Shown here one piece after another: positions 7,350-14,956 of a stretch of DNA of 64,000 nucleotides. A program made the position numbers and the translations under genes. The stretch lies in the NCBI RefSeq assembly GCF_031085165.1, contig NZ_JAVHTY010000006.1, positions 62,001-126,000 on the forward strand, written 5' to 3'. Each line of letters starts with the position of its first letter. Position 1 is the stretch's first letter. The notes below the pieces were generated by a model. The model saw only the letters and a program-made list of their open reading frames with translations, did no database searches and was not told where the DNA came from. The stretch is from Pseudomonas sp. 102515 (GTDB lineage Bacteria > Pseudomonadota > Gammaproteobacteria > Pseudomonadales > Pseudomonadaceae).

Positions 7350-8663
7350 ATGAACACCAACCCCGCGACCCGGGAGCAGGCCGTCATCCGCAAGGTGACC
7401 TGGCGCATCATCCCCTTCGTCTTCCTGCTCTATATCGTCTCCTATCTGGATCGGGCCAACATCGGCTATGCGGCGTTGCAGATGAACGCCGAGCTGGCCC
7501 TGTCCAGTGAGGTCTTCGGCTTCGTCTCGGGTATCTTCTTCATCGGCTACTTCCTGTTCGAGGTGCCGAGCAATGTCATGCTCGAACGCTTCGGCGCGCG
7601 GGTGTGGATCGCGCGCATCCTGGTCACCTGGGGGGTGATCGCCGCGGCCACGGCCTTCGCCCAGACCGCCATGCACCTCTATGTCCTGCGCTTTCTGCTG
7701 GGGGTGGCCGAGGCGGGTTTCTTTCCCGGGATCATCGTCTACCTGACCTACTGGTTCCGCTCCCGCGAACTGGCCACCACGGTAGCCCTCTTCACCGCGG
7801 CGATCCCGGTCTCCTACATCATCGGCGCGCCGCTCTCGACCTGGATCATGGACAACGTCCACTGGCTGGGCTGGAGTGGCTGGCGCTGGATGCTGTTCCT
7901 CGAAGGCATCCCGGCGGTGTTCCTCGGTGTGCTGTGCTATCTCTATCTCACCGATTGGCCCGAACAGGCGCGCTGGCTGGCAGATGAAGAAAAGGTCTGG
8001 CTACTCGCCGAGCTGGAGCGTGATCGCCAGGCGCGCAAGGACGTCAAGCATTTCGGCGCGCTCAAGGCCATGAGCAATCCCAAGGTGCTCTACCTCGCCT
8101 TCATCTACTTCGTCTATCAGTGCGGCAGCCTGGGCGTAGGCTACTGGATGCCGCAGATCATCAAGGGGTTCTCGTCCACGCTGAGTCATACCCAGATCGG
8201 CCTCATCGCCACCATCCCCTATATCGTCGCCACCCTGATGATGATCGCCTGGTCGCGGCGTTCGGATCGCCTCGGCGAGCGGCGTCTGCACTCGGCCTTA
8301 CCGCTGGCAGTCGCGGCGGTGGCGCTGGTGGGGGCCGGACTGGTGCGCGAGCCTTACCTGGCGATCGGCTTGATCAGCCTGGCGCTGGCCGGTCTGTACA
8401 GCTTCAAGTCGCCGTTCTGGGCGCTGCCGACGCTGTTTCTCAGCCGCTCCACGGCGGCGGTATCCATCGCCGTGATCAATTCCATTGGCAACCTGGGCGG
8501 CTTTGTCGGACCCTTCATGATCGGCATGGTGAAGGGCAACACCCAGAGCGCCTCGGCGGGCCTGCTGTTTCTCAGTGCGCTGCTGGCGATCGCCTTCATC
8601 ATGACCCTGCTGATCCGCCTCGACCGTGGCGACGACACCCGCGCCGCCGCGGCCACCACCTGA
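7350..8663 (+). CDS. MFS transporter, anion:cation symporter (ACS/phthalate permease) family
   Basis: A 437-residue inner-membrane permease with about 12 hydrophobic segments. The N-terminus ATREQAVIRKVTWRIIPFVF followed by LLYIVSYLDRANIGYAALQM is the signature of the ACS family, which imports organic anions such as tartrate, phthalate, galactarate and 4-hydroxyphenylacetate with protons. The central loop LYLTDWPEQARWLADEEKVWLLAELERDRQAR and the second-half start at about residue 240 are also typical. GAGG stands six bases before the ATG. It follows the lactonase gene by 63 bases and precedes a binding-fold protein, so it probably brings in the cluster's substrate. Confidence 0.9.
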   Translation: MNTNPATREQAVIRKVTWRIIPFVFLLYIVSYLDRANIGYAALQMNAELALSSEVFGFVSGIFFIGYFLFEVPSNVMLERFGARVWIARILVTWGVIAAATAFAQTAMHLYVLRFLLGVAEAGFFPGIIVYLTYWFRSRELATTVALFTAAIPVSYIIGAPLSTWIMDNVHWLGWSGWRWMLFLEGIPAVFLGVLCYLYLTDWPEQARWLADEEKVWLLAELERDRQARKDVKHFGALKAMSNPKVLYLAFIYFVYQCGSLGVGYWMPQIIKGFSSTLSHTQIGLIATIPYIVATLMMIAWSRRSDRLGERRLHSALPLAVAAVALVGAGLVREPYLAIGLISLALAGLYSFKSPFWALPTLFLSRSTAAVSIAVINSIGNLGGFVGPFMIGMVKGNTQSASAGLLFLSALLAIAFIMTLLIRLDRGDDTRAAAATT

Positions 8664-8681
8664 CCTCCAAGGAGTTTTCCC

Positions 8682-9416
8682 ATGACCCCCAGCTCAGCGG
8701 TACTCGCGGACCTCGCCCCCCAGGGCGCGCTACGGACGGCGATCAACTACGGCAATCCGGTGCTGGCGCAGCGCGGTGCCGATGGCCAGCCGGCCGGGGT
8801 CTCCGCGGCCCTGGCCCACGCCCTGGCCGAGCGCCTGGGCGTGCCCGTGCAATTCAGCACCTACGACGCCGCCGGCAAGGTCTTCGCCGTCCTCGAAGAA
8901 GACGCCTGGGACCTGGCCTTCCTGGCCATCGAACCGGTACGGGCGGCGCAGATCGACTTCAGCCATCCCTACGTGATCATCGAGGGCACCTATCTGCTGC
9001 GGGACGCCGACCCGGCCCAGGGCGTGGCCGAGCTGGACCGGGCCGGCCGCCGCATCGCCGTAGGGCAGGGCGCCGCCTACGACCTCTACCTGAGCCGCAC
9101 CCTGACCCAGGCCGAGCTGGTGCGAGCGCCGACCTCGGCGGCGGCGGTGGACTGGTTCGTCGACGAGGGCCTGGACGCCGCCGCCGGCGTGCGCCAACCG
9201 CTGGAGGCCTATGCCCGGGCCCACGCCGGCTACCGCGTGCTGGCCGACAGCTTCACCGAGATTCGCCAGGCCATGGCCGTGCCCAAGGGGCGCAGCGCCG
9301 GCGCGGCCTTCGTCCGGGATTTTCTCGACGAGCAGATCCGCAATGGCTTCGTCGCCCGCGAGCTGGCCGCCAGCGGTCAGTCCGAGGCACGGGTGGGACC
9401 GCTGCTGGGCGGCTGA
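8682..9416 (+). CDS. Type 3 solute-binding-fold protein lacking a signal peptide
   Basis: A 244-residue protein with the SBP_bac_3 fold: GALRTAINYGNPVLAQ, DGQPAGVSAALAHALAERLGVPVQF, WDLAFLAIEPVRAAQIDFSHPYVIIEGTYLL and the hinge and second lobe RIAVGQGAAYDLYLSRTL. Normal members are periplasmic with a signal peptide; here the N-terminus MTPSSAVLADLAPQG is short and not hydrophobic, and no ABC permease is near. It may be a cytoplasmic sensor or an enzyme derived from the binding fold, as cyclohexadienyl dehydratases are; no dehydratase-specific residues were checked. The ATG has AAGGAG seven bases upstream and follows the ACS permease by 18 bases, so it is likely in that operon. Confidence 0.8.
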   Translation: MTPSSAVLADLAPQGALRTAINYGNPVLAQRGADGQPAGVSAALAHALAERLGVPVQFSTYDAAGKVFAVLEEDAWDLAFLAIEPVRAAQIDFSHPYVIIEGTYLLRDADPAQGVAELDRAGRRIAVGQGAAYDLYLSRTLTQAELVRAPTSAAAVDWFVDEGLDAAAGVRQPLEAYARAHAGYRVLADSFTEIRQAMAVPKGRSAGAAFVRDFLDEQIRNGFVARELAASGQSEARVGPLLGG

Positions 9417-9425
9417 TGTCGCCCG

Positions 9426-10640
9426 TCAGGCCGGGGTACGCCCGGCCAGGCGCGCAGTCGCGAGGGTAAGCCCGACGGCCATCACCAGCAGCAGGGCTGC
9501 GGTAAGAAAGGTGGCCTGGTAGCCCAGGCCGTCGTACAGCAAGCCGCCCAGGATCGAACCCAGAGCGATGGACAGTTGCACCACCGCGACCATCAGGCCG
9601 CCACCGGCTTCGGCGTCCGCCGGCAGGGAGCGGGCAAGCCAGGCCCACCAGCCCACCGGCGCGGCGGTGGCCACCAGGCCCCAGAGGCTCAGCACGCCGA
9701 GCACCAGCGGGGCCGAGCTGCCGCAGACGACCAACGCCACGCCAAGAACCGCCATCAGCAGCGGAATGACCGTCAGCGTGGTGTAGAGGCCGCGGCGGAT
9801 CAGTCCGCCGATGAGCAGGGTGCCAACGAAACCGGCGAGGCCCAGTGCCAACAGAGCCAGTGACAGGCTGGTCACTCCCAGGCCGGTGACCATCTCCAGG
9901 AAGGGCCGGACATAGGTGAACAGACTGAATTGACCCATGAAGAACAGGCCGACCGCCAGCATGCCCATGGCCACCAGGGGGCGCCGCAGCAGGCCCGGCG
10001 CGCTGGTGGCGCCACGGCTATTGCCGTTCGCCGGCAGCGCCGGTAGGCCCAACCACTGCCAGGAGAAGGCGAGGAGGGCGATGGGTACCAGGCAGAAGAA
10101 GGCGCCGCGCCAGCCGATGACGCCGCCCAGGTAGCTGCCCAGAGGCGCGGCGATCACGGTGGCCAGGGCGTTGCCGCCATTGAAGATGGCCAGGGCCTTG
10201 GGCACCTCGTTCTCGGGTACCAGGCGCATGGCCACGGCGGCCGACATCGACCAGAAGCCGCCGATCACCACCCCGATCAGTGCCCGGCCGAGCAGGTACG
10301 TGGGGTAGTTGCCGGCCAGCGCGACCACCATGCCGGAGAAGCCCATCAGTGCCGTGAGCGACAGCAGCAGGATCTTGCGATCGAGGCGACCGACCAGGCG
10401 AGTGATGCTCAGGCTGGTAACGACCGCGCAGGCGCCGGATACCGCGATGCCATAGCCCGCCAGGCCTTCGCTGACACCCAGGTCGGCGGCCAGGGGCGTC
10501 AACAGGCTGACCGGCAGGAACTCCGAGGCGATCAGGGCGAAGACGGCCAGGGTCATGGCCAGTACGCCACTCCACTGGGCCGGGCGTTCGGCTGTGGCCG
10601 CGGCATCCTTGTAAGTGATATCTGGCTGTGGGGAAGACAT
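9426..10640 (-). CDS. MFS efflux transporter (NepI/YdhP-like, DHA1 family)
   Basis: A 404-residue permease with 12 predicted membrane segments. The N-terminal part MTLAVFALIASEFLPVSLLTPLAADLGVSEGLAGYGIAV matches the sugar/nucleoside efflux group (NepI, YdhP, AraJ) of the major facilitator superfamily, and motif A-like RLVGRLDRKILLL follows helix 2. These export purine ribonucleosides, arabinose or drugs by proton antiport. It starts seven bases after the stop of the exported hydrolase gene with GAGG overlapping that stop, so the two form an operon. The true export substrate is unknown. Confidence 0.86.
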   Translation of the reverse strand: MSSPQPDITYKDAAATAERPAQWSGVLAMTLAVFALIASEFLPVSLLTPLAADLGVSEGLAGYGIAVSGACAVVTSLSITRLVGRLDRKILLLSLTALMGFSGMVVALAGNYPTYLLGRALIGVVIGGFWSMSAAVAMRLVPENEVPKALAIFNGGNALATVIAAPLGSYLGGVIGWRGAFFCLVPIALLAFSWQWLGLPALPANGNSRGATSAPGLLRRPLVAMGMLAVGLFFMGQFSLFTYVRPFLEMVTGLGVTSLSLALLALGLAGFVGTLLIGGLIRRGLYTTLTVIPLLMAVLGVALVVCGSSAPLVLGVLSLWGLVATAAPVGWWAWLARSLPADAEAGGGLMVAVVQLSIALGSILGGLLYDGLGYQATFLTAALLLVMAVGLTLATARLAGRTPA

Positions 10641-10647
10641 TAGGACC

Positions 10648-11772
10648 TCAGGCCAGGTGGCGATGGAAGAAAGCGTGCAGGCGATCCCAAGGGATCAGGC
10701 CGACGCGGTCATAGAGATCGACATGTCCGGCACCAGGCACCCAGAGCAGTTCCTTGGCGCCGCTGGCGAGGCGGTAGGCGTCTTCACTGAACTCCCGCGA
10801 GTGGGCCTGATCGCCGGCAACGAACAGCAACGGGCGCGGCGCGATCATTTCCAGATTGCTCAGCGGATAGAAATTCATGAAGCGGATCTCACTGGTGAGC
10901 GTGCGGTTCTGGGTGCGCTCCAGAGTCATGCCAACTGGCACCGCCCGACCTCGTGGCGTGCGGTAGAACTCCCAGAATTCCCGGGTGACCGCGTCCGTGG
11001 TGGCGTCTGGGCGTTGTGGCAGATAGTCGAGGAAGCTGCCTTCGCCGGAGCTGTATTCGCGGTAGCGCTGTTGCGCCGCCTTGGCGACCAGCGCCTTGCG
11101 TTGCTCCAGGTTCTGCGAGTGGCGGAGGCCATTGCGGGTTACGGCGCCCATGTCATACAGGCTGACGGTGGCGATGGCCTTGAGGCGCGGATCGATCTTG
11201 GCCGCATTGAGGGCGAAGCAACCGCTACCGCAGATCCCCAGGACCCCTAGGCGCTCGCGGTCGATGCCAGGGTGGGTGCCGAGGAAGTCCACGGCAGCAC
11301 TGAAGGCTTCGGTGTAGAGCTCCGGGGCCACCAGGTTGCGCGGCTGCCCCTGGCTTTCGCCCCAGAACGGTAGGTCGATGGCCAGCGTCACGAAGCCGCG
11401 CTCCGCCAGCTTTTGCGCATAGAGCAGGGCGCTCTGTTCCTTGACTGCACCCATGGGGTGGCCGATGACGATCGCTGGGGCGCCGGCCGCCGGTGCCGCG
11501 TCGAGCGGGGAGACGAGAATGCCGGTGACCTGCAGGAGGTACTGGGTCTTGAAGGTCACCGCCTGCCTCTGCACCCGGTCGCTGCGAAAGAAGTTGTCGG
11601 CGTCCGCCGGCGGGCCCAGCACCGCCGGATCAGCGGCCAACACGCCGCCAGCGGACAGCAGGCCCAGCATGGCCAGGCTGGCGCCGGCTGCCTTGACGAA
11701 TTCGCGTCGGCCGACGCCGGCCGGGGTGACTTCGATCGGATCAAGGTCAGTGGGGGGAGTAGGGGTATTCAT
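10648..11772 (-). CDS. Tat-exported alpha/beta hydrolase
   Basis: A 374-residue hydrolase. The N-terminus contains GRREFVKAAGASLAMLGLLSAGGVLA, a twin-arginine signal (RR-E-F) followed by a hydrophobic segment, so it is exported folded. The alpha/beta hydrolase core shows APAIVIGHPMGAVKEQSALLYAQKLAERGFVTLAIDLPFWGES, a nucleophile elbow GICGSGCFALNAA (cysteine or serine at the elbow: G-I-C-G-S-G), a late acid region PLLFVAGDQAHSRE and the histidine in PGAGHVDLYD. The elbow as G-x-C-x-G would mean a cysteine nucleophile as in dienelactone hydrolases; this is unusual for an exported enzyme. AGGAG precedes ATG 11772. Operon with the MFS exporter; divergent from a LysR gene. Confidence 0.84.
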   Translation of the reverse strand: MNTPTPPTDLDPIEVTPAGVGRREFVKAAGASLAMLGLLSAGGVLAADPAVLGPPADADNFFRSDRVQRQAVTFKTQYLLQVTGILVSPLDAAPAAGAPAIVIGHPMGAVKEQSALLYAQKLAERGFVTLAIDLPFWGESQGQPRNLVAPELYTEAFSAAVDFLGTHPGIDRERLGVLGICGSGCFALNAAKIDPRLKAIATVSLYDMGAVTRNGLRHSQNLEQRKALVAKAAQQRYREYSSGEGSFLDYLPQRPDATTDAVTREFWEFYRTPRGRAVPVGMTLERTQNRTLTSEIRFMNFYPLSNLEMIAPRPLLFVAGDQAHSREFSEDAYRLASGAKELLWVPGAGHVDLYDRVGLIPWDRLHAFFHRHLA

Positions 11773-11906
11773 GACGGCAATCTCCTGGAGGGGGCCGAAA
11801 CAGAGCGCCGGAGCACGACGCACGCGGCGGGACCAGAAGGTTGACGCAAAAGGGATTAGGTGATTAGTAGGGGGATTCTTTATGAGATTGTGAGAAAAAT
11901 TCAGTA

Positions 11907-12800
11907 ATGAGTCAGGCCAAGGTCGATGATCTGCAGGCATTCGTTATGGTCGCCCGGGAGCGCAGCTTCACCCGGGCGGCGGTGCGGCTGGGGGTAACGC
12001 CCTCGGCCCTCAGTCATAGCCTGAGGGCGCTGGAGGAGCGTCTTGGCGTGCGACTGCTGGCGCGTACCACGCGCAATGTGTCGACCACCGAGGCCGGTGA
12101 CCGCCTGCTGCGCTCGGTAGCGCCGCTGCTGGAGCAGATCGCTGCGGAGGTAGAGGCGCTCGGCGCCTGGCGCGACACCCCTCGCGGAACCTTGCGCCTG
12201 ACCTGCACCGACGACCAGATCCAGTTGTGTATCCGCCCCAAGCTCGCAGCCTTCATCGAGCAATATCCGGAGGTCCGTCTGGAGCTCTACGTCGACTATG
12301 GCTTCACCAACGTGGTGGAAGAACGTTTCGACGCCGGCATCCGCCTGGGCGAGGCCATCAGCCAGGACATGATCGCGGTGCGCATCAGTCGTGACTGGCG
12401 GCTGGCGCTGGTCGCCACGCCCGGCTATTGCGCCCGCCGGCCGCCGCCCGCCACCCCTTACCAATTGACCGAGCACAGTTGCATCAACATCCGCCATCGG
12501 CCGTCCGGTGCCGTTTACGCCTGGGAGTTCGAGCGGGACGGTCAGGCTTTCACGGTCAGAGGCGAGGGCCCGCTGGTGTTCAACAGCATCATGCACGTCC
12601 TCAACAGTGCCCTGGACGGACTCGGCATCGGCTACGTGCCCGAGGAGCTGGCAGCGCCCTATCTGGCCACCGGCCAACTGGTGGAGATCCTGCCGGAGTG
12701 GTGCCCCACCTTTCAGGGCTATCACCTGTACTACCCCAATCGCCGCCAGACCTCACCGGCCTTCGCCGCGTTGGTAGAGACGCTGCGTTACCGGGGCTGA
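11907..12800 (+). CDS. LysR-family transcriptional regulator
   Basis: A 297-residue regulator with a winged helix-turn-helix at residues 5-65 (LQAFVMVARERSFTRAAVRLGVTPSALSHSLRALEERLGVRLLARTTRNV) and an effector domain starting near residue 90 (GTLRLTCTDDQIQLCIRPKLAAF). It resembles the CrgA/YafC subgroup. It is divergent from the hydrolase-MFS operon with 134 bases between start codons, so it most likely controls that operon and itself. The ATG lacks a strong Shine-Dalgarno sequence. Confidence 0.9.
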   Translation: MSQAKVDDLQAFVMVARERSFTRAAVRLGVTPSALSHSLRALEERLGVRLLARTTRNVSTTEAGDRLLRSVAPLLEQIAAEVEALGAWRDTPRGTLRLTCTDDQIQLCIRPKLAAFIEQYPEVRLELYVDYGFTNVVEERFDAGIRLGEAISQDMIAVRISRDWRLALVATPGYCARRPPPATPYQLTEHSCINIRHRPSGAVYAWEFERDGQAFTVRGEGPLVFNSIMHVLNSALDGLGIGYVPEELAAPYLATGQLVEILPEWCPTFQGYHLYYPNRRQTSPAFAALVETLRYRG

Positions 12801-12810
12801 GCAGCCAACG

Positions 12811-13872
12811 CTAGCGCGATTCCTTGCCCACCGGCTCTACCGAGCGCGCACACCAGCGTCGATACAGCGGCTCGGCCACCGCCATGACCACCACCAGCCG
12901 CAGGATCTGCATCGCAGTGACGGTGCCCACGCCCAGCCCTAAGGCCTCCGCCGTCAGGTACATCTCGGTGGTGCTGCCCGGCGTCATGCCCAGGCCCAGG
13001 GTGGTGAAGGGCAGGGCGAACACCTGGGCCAGCAGCCAGGCGATCAGGAAGGTGGCGACCAGGCAGAGCAGGGTGTAGAGGGTTGCCAGCAGTAGGAAGC
13101 GCGGCGCGCGGCGAAAGAAGGCGCGGTCGAAGTGGCACCCCAGGGTGACGCCGATGAGCACCTGGGCCAGGTGGCTCAGCGTCGGCGGCAGGCTGGTGAC
13201 CAGGCCGCAGGAGGCGGTGACCAGGCAACACAGCGCCAGCGGGCCGAACATCCAGGGATTGGGCCAGCCGCGGCGCTTCCAGGCCAGGGCCGCCACCAGG
13301 CCGGCCGCCAGCAGCGGTGCCAGCCAGCGCCAGTCCGGCGGGGGCGGCACGTGGATCGCATGGGCGATGTCCGGTACGCCCCAGAGCATGGCCGGCGGCA
13401 CCACCAATACGATGATCACCAGGCGCAGGGTATGGGCGGCGGCGACCTTGGGCGCATCGGCGCCATGGCGTTCGGCCAGATTGATCATCTCGGCGAAGTT
13501 GGCTGGCATGAAGGCGAAGAAGGCGGTCTTGCGTTCCGTGCCCAGGCGCTGCACCACCCTGATGCCGAGCAGCGCCAGCAGCAGGGTGGCGACCGCCGCT
13601 AGGGCCATCAGCGGCAGGTGGCCGACGACCTCGGTCAGTACCGTCGGGGTGAAGTGCAGGCCGATGGCCGTGGCGATCAGCCATTGCCCGGCTGGGCGGC
13701 CGTGGGGAATGGCAGTGATGCGCCAGCCCAGGCAGCGGCAGAGGGTCACCGCGATCAGGGCGCCGGTGATCCACGGCAACGGCCAGTGGACCAGGCTGGC
13801 GAGCCAGCCGCCGAGCAGGCCGACGAAGGGGGTGGGCCACCAGGGGCGAGGCGCGAAGCGGGAGGTCGGCAT
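12811..13872 (-). CDS. AbrB-family integral membrane protein (COG3180)
   Basis: A 353-residue membrane protein with about ten hydrophobic segments in two similar halves. The internal signature FMPANFAEMINLAERHGADAPKVAAAHTLRLVIIV and the C-terminal TTLGLGMTPGSTTEMYLTAEALGLGVGTVTAMQILRL mark the 'ammonia monooxygenase/AbrB' family (PF05145), often misnamed a regulator. Family members are suspected transporters of small organic acids. I chose ATG 13872, since upstream residues of the open frame overlap the LysR gene. It lies 29 bases after the LysR gene on the same strand and at the downstream end of the tricarboxylate locus, which suggests a transport or export role there. Confidence 0.8.
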   Translation of the reverse strand: MPTSRFAPRPWWPTPFVGLLGGWLASLVHWPLPWITGALIAVTLCRCLGWRITAIPHGRPAGQWLIATAIGLHFTPTVLTEVVGHLPLMALAAVATLLLALLGIRVVQRLGTERKTAFFAFMPANFAEMINLAERHGADAPKVAAAHTLRLVIIVLVVPPAMLWGVPDIAHAIHVPPPPDWRWLAPLLAAGLVAALAWKRRGWPNPWMFGPLALCCLVTASCGLVTSLPPTLSHLAQVLIGVTLGCHFDRAFFRRAPRFLLLATLYTLLCLVATFLIAWLLAQVFALPFTTLGLGMTPGSTTEMYLTAEALGLGVGTVTAMQILRLVVVMAVAEPLYRRWCARSVEPVGKESR

Positions 13873-13901
13873 GGCGTTGTTCAGGGATCCGGTAGCAGGG
13901 T

Positions 13902-14798
13902 TCAGGGACGCAGGTGACCGACGAAGGCCTTGGCCACGGGCGACAGCGCGCTGTAGCGCCGCACCACCACCACGATGGCGCGGCTGGCCCAGGCTTCGTC
14001 CAGCTCCAGGGCCACCAGCTTCATCGGCTTGAGATAGGGCCGCACGATGGATTCGGGCAGTACGCACAGGCCCAGGCGAATCGCCGCCAGCCGGCACATC
14101 GCCTCGAAACTGCTGATGCGCACGCGCTGACGGATGCCGCGCTCGAGCAGCGTCGCCTGGCGCGAGAGCAGGGCGTTCATCGAGCTTTCCACATGGGGGC
14201 CGATGAATTCGTGGTCCAGGGTCTCGGCGAAGCTTACCCGTTCGTGCCCGGCCAGGGGGTGATCCGCGGCGGCGATCACCACCAGTCGCTCGCGGCGATA
14301 GACGAAGGTCTCCAGGTCCAGGGCGGCGGTATCGGCCGCGACGATGCCCACATCCGCCCGGCCTTCGGCGACCGCCTGGACGATGCTGCCGCCCACCCGC
14401 TCCTCGATGTCGAAATCGACCCGCGGATAGAGGCCCATGAAGCTGGCAAGGTCCGGGGTCAGGTGGTTGGTCAGCGCGGAAGTGATGGCTTGGAGGCGGA
14501 TATGACCAGTGGCGCCGCTGCCGTGCTCGTTGAGCTCCAGCTGCATGAGCCGCAGATCGCCATGGACCCGCTCCACATAGTGCAGCATGGTCTCGCCGGC
14601 CGGGGTGAGGCCCATGCCACGGGCATGACGGATGAACAGCGGCACCCCGACCTGGTCTTCCAGTTCGCTGATTCTCTTGCTCACGGCGGAGACCGCCAGA
14701 TGGCAGAGCCGCGCGGCGCGGGTGACGTTGCGCTCCTGGGCCACCGCCCGGAAGACGTTCAGGCTGACCAGATCGTAGCGTGGCGCAGAGCCGCTCAT
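13902..14798 (-). CDS. LysR-family transcriptional regulator in tricarboxylate locus
   Basis: A 298-residue LysR regulator: winged helix at residues 9-70 (LVSLNVFRAVAQERNVTRAARLCHLAVSAVSKRISELEDQVGVPLF) and effector domain from about residue 95 (GHIRLQAITSALTNHLTPDLASFMG). It is in the same direction as the dehydrogenase gene upstream and the AbrB-family gene downstream, so it may be cotranscribed rather than divergent, which is less common for LysR genes. Its ATG overlaps the stop of a possible 32-codon ORF as ATGA. Confidence 0.88.
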   Translation of the reverse strand: MSGSAPRYDLVSLNVFRAVAQERNVTRAARLCHLAVSAVSKRISELEDQVGVPLFIRHARGMGLTPAGETMLHYVERVHGDLRLMQLELNEHGSGATGHIRLQAITSALTNHLTPDLASFMGLYPRVDFDIEERVGGSIVQAVAEGRADVGIVAADTAALDLETFVYRRERLVVIAAADHPLAGHERVSFAETLDHEFIGPHVESSMNALLSRQATLLERGIRQRVRISSFEAMCRLAAIRLGLCVLPESIVRPYLKPMKLVALELDEAWASRAIVVVVRRYSALSPVAKAFVGHLRP

Positions 14799-14893
14799 GG
14801 GCGATCCGTGAGGAGCGGGCGGTCGGCGGAAGCTAGCGCTCGCGCGAACAAGTTCGCGCTATCAAAGGTGCCGATCAGGAGCCGTGCGGCCAA
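14795..14893 (-). CDS. Possible 32-residue ORF coupled to the LysR gene
   Basis: A short frame starts TTG at 14893, seven bases after a perfect AAGGAG (14906-14901), and encodes MAARLLIGTFDSANLFARAL followed by 12 more residues ending LLTDRP. Its TGA overlaps the LysR ATG (ATGA), the layout of a coupled leader ORF. It is preceded by the hairpin at 14923-14942. The peptide matches nothing I know. It may instead be an accident of composition; the strong ribosome binding site is the main support. Confidence 0.35.
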   Translation of the reverse strand: MAARLLIGTFDSANLFARALASADRPLLTDRP

Positions 14894-14922
14894 GATGATT
14901 CTCCTTGTTCTTGTCACGGGTG

Positions 14923-14942
14923 CCCGGGGCGCACGCCCCGGG
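14923..14942 (-). terminator. GC hairpin after the dehydrogenase gene
   Basis: CCCGGGGC (14923-14930), loop GCAC, GCCCCGGG (14935-14942) form a perfect 8-bp stem, 14 bases beyond the dehydrogenase stop. No T-run follows on the minus strand, so it is a weak terminator at best, or a processing or attenuation structure between the dehydrogenase and the LysR-AbrB pair. Confidence 0.4.
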
Positions 14943-14956
14943 AGCAACGGGTGGCC

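Noticed and set aside
6072-7862. 596-codon minus-strand open frame opposite the lactonase and permease genes
   Set aside because: No motif, and the plus-strand lactonase and ACS permease are unambiguous.
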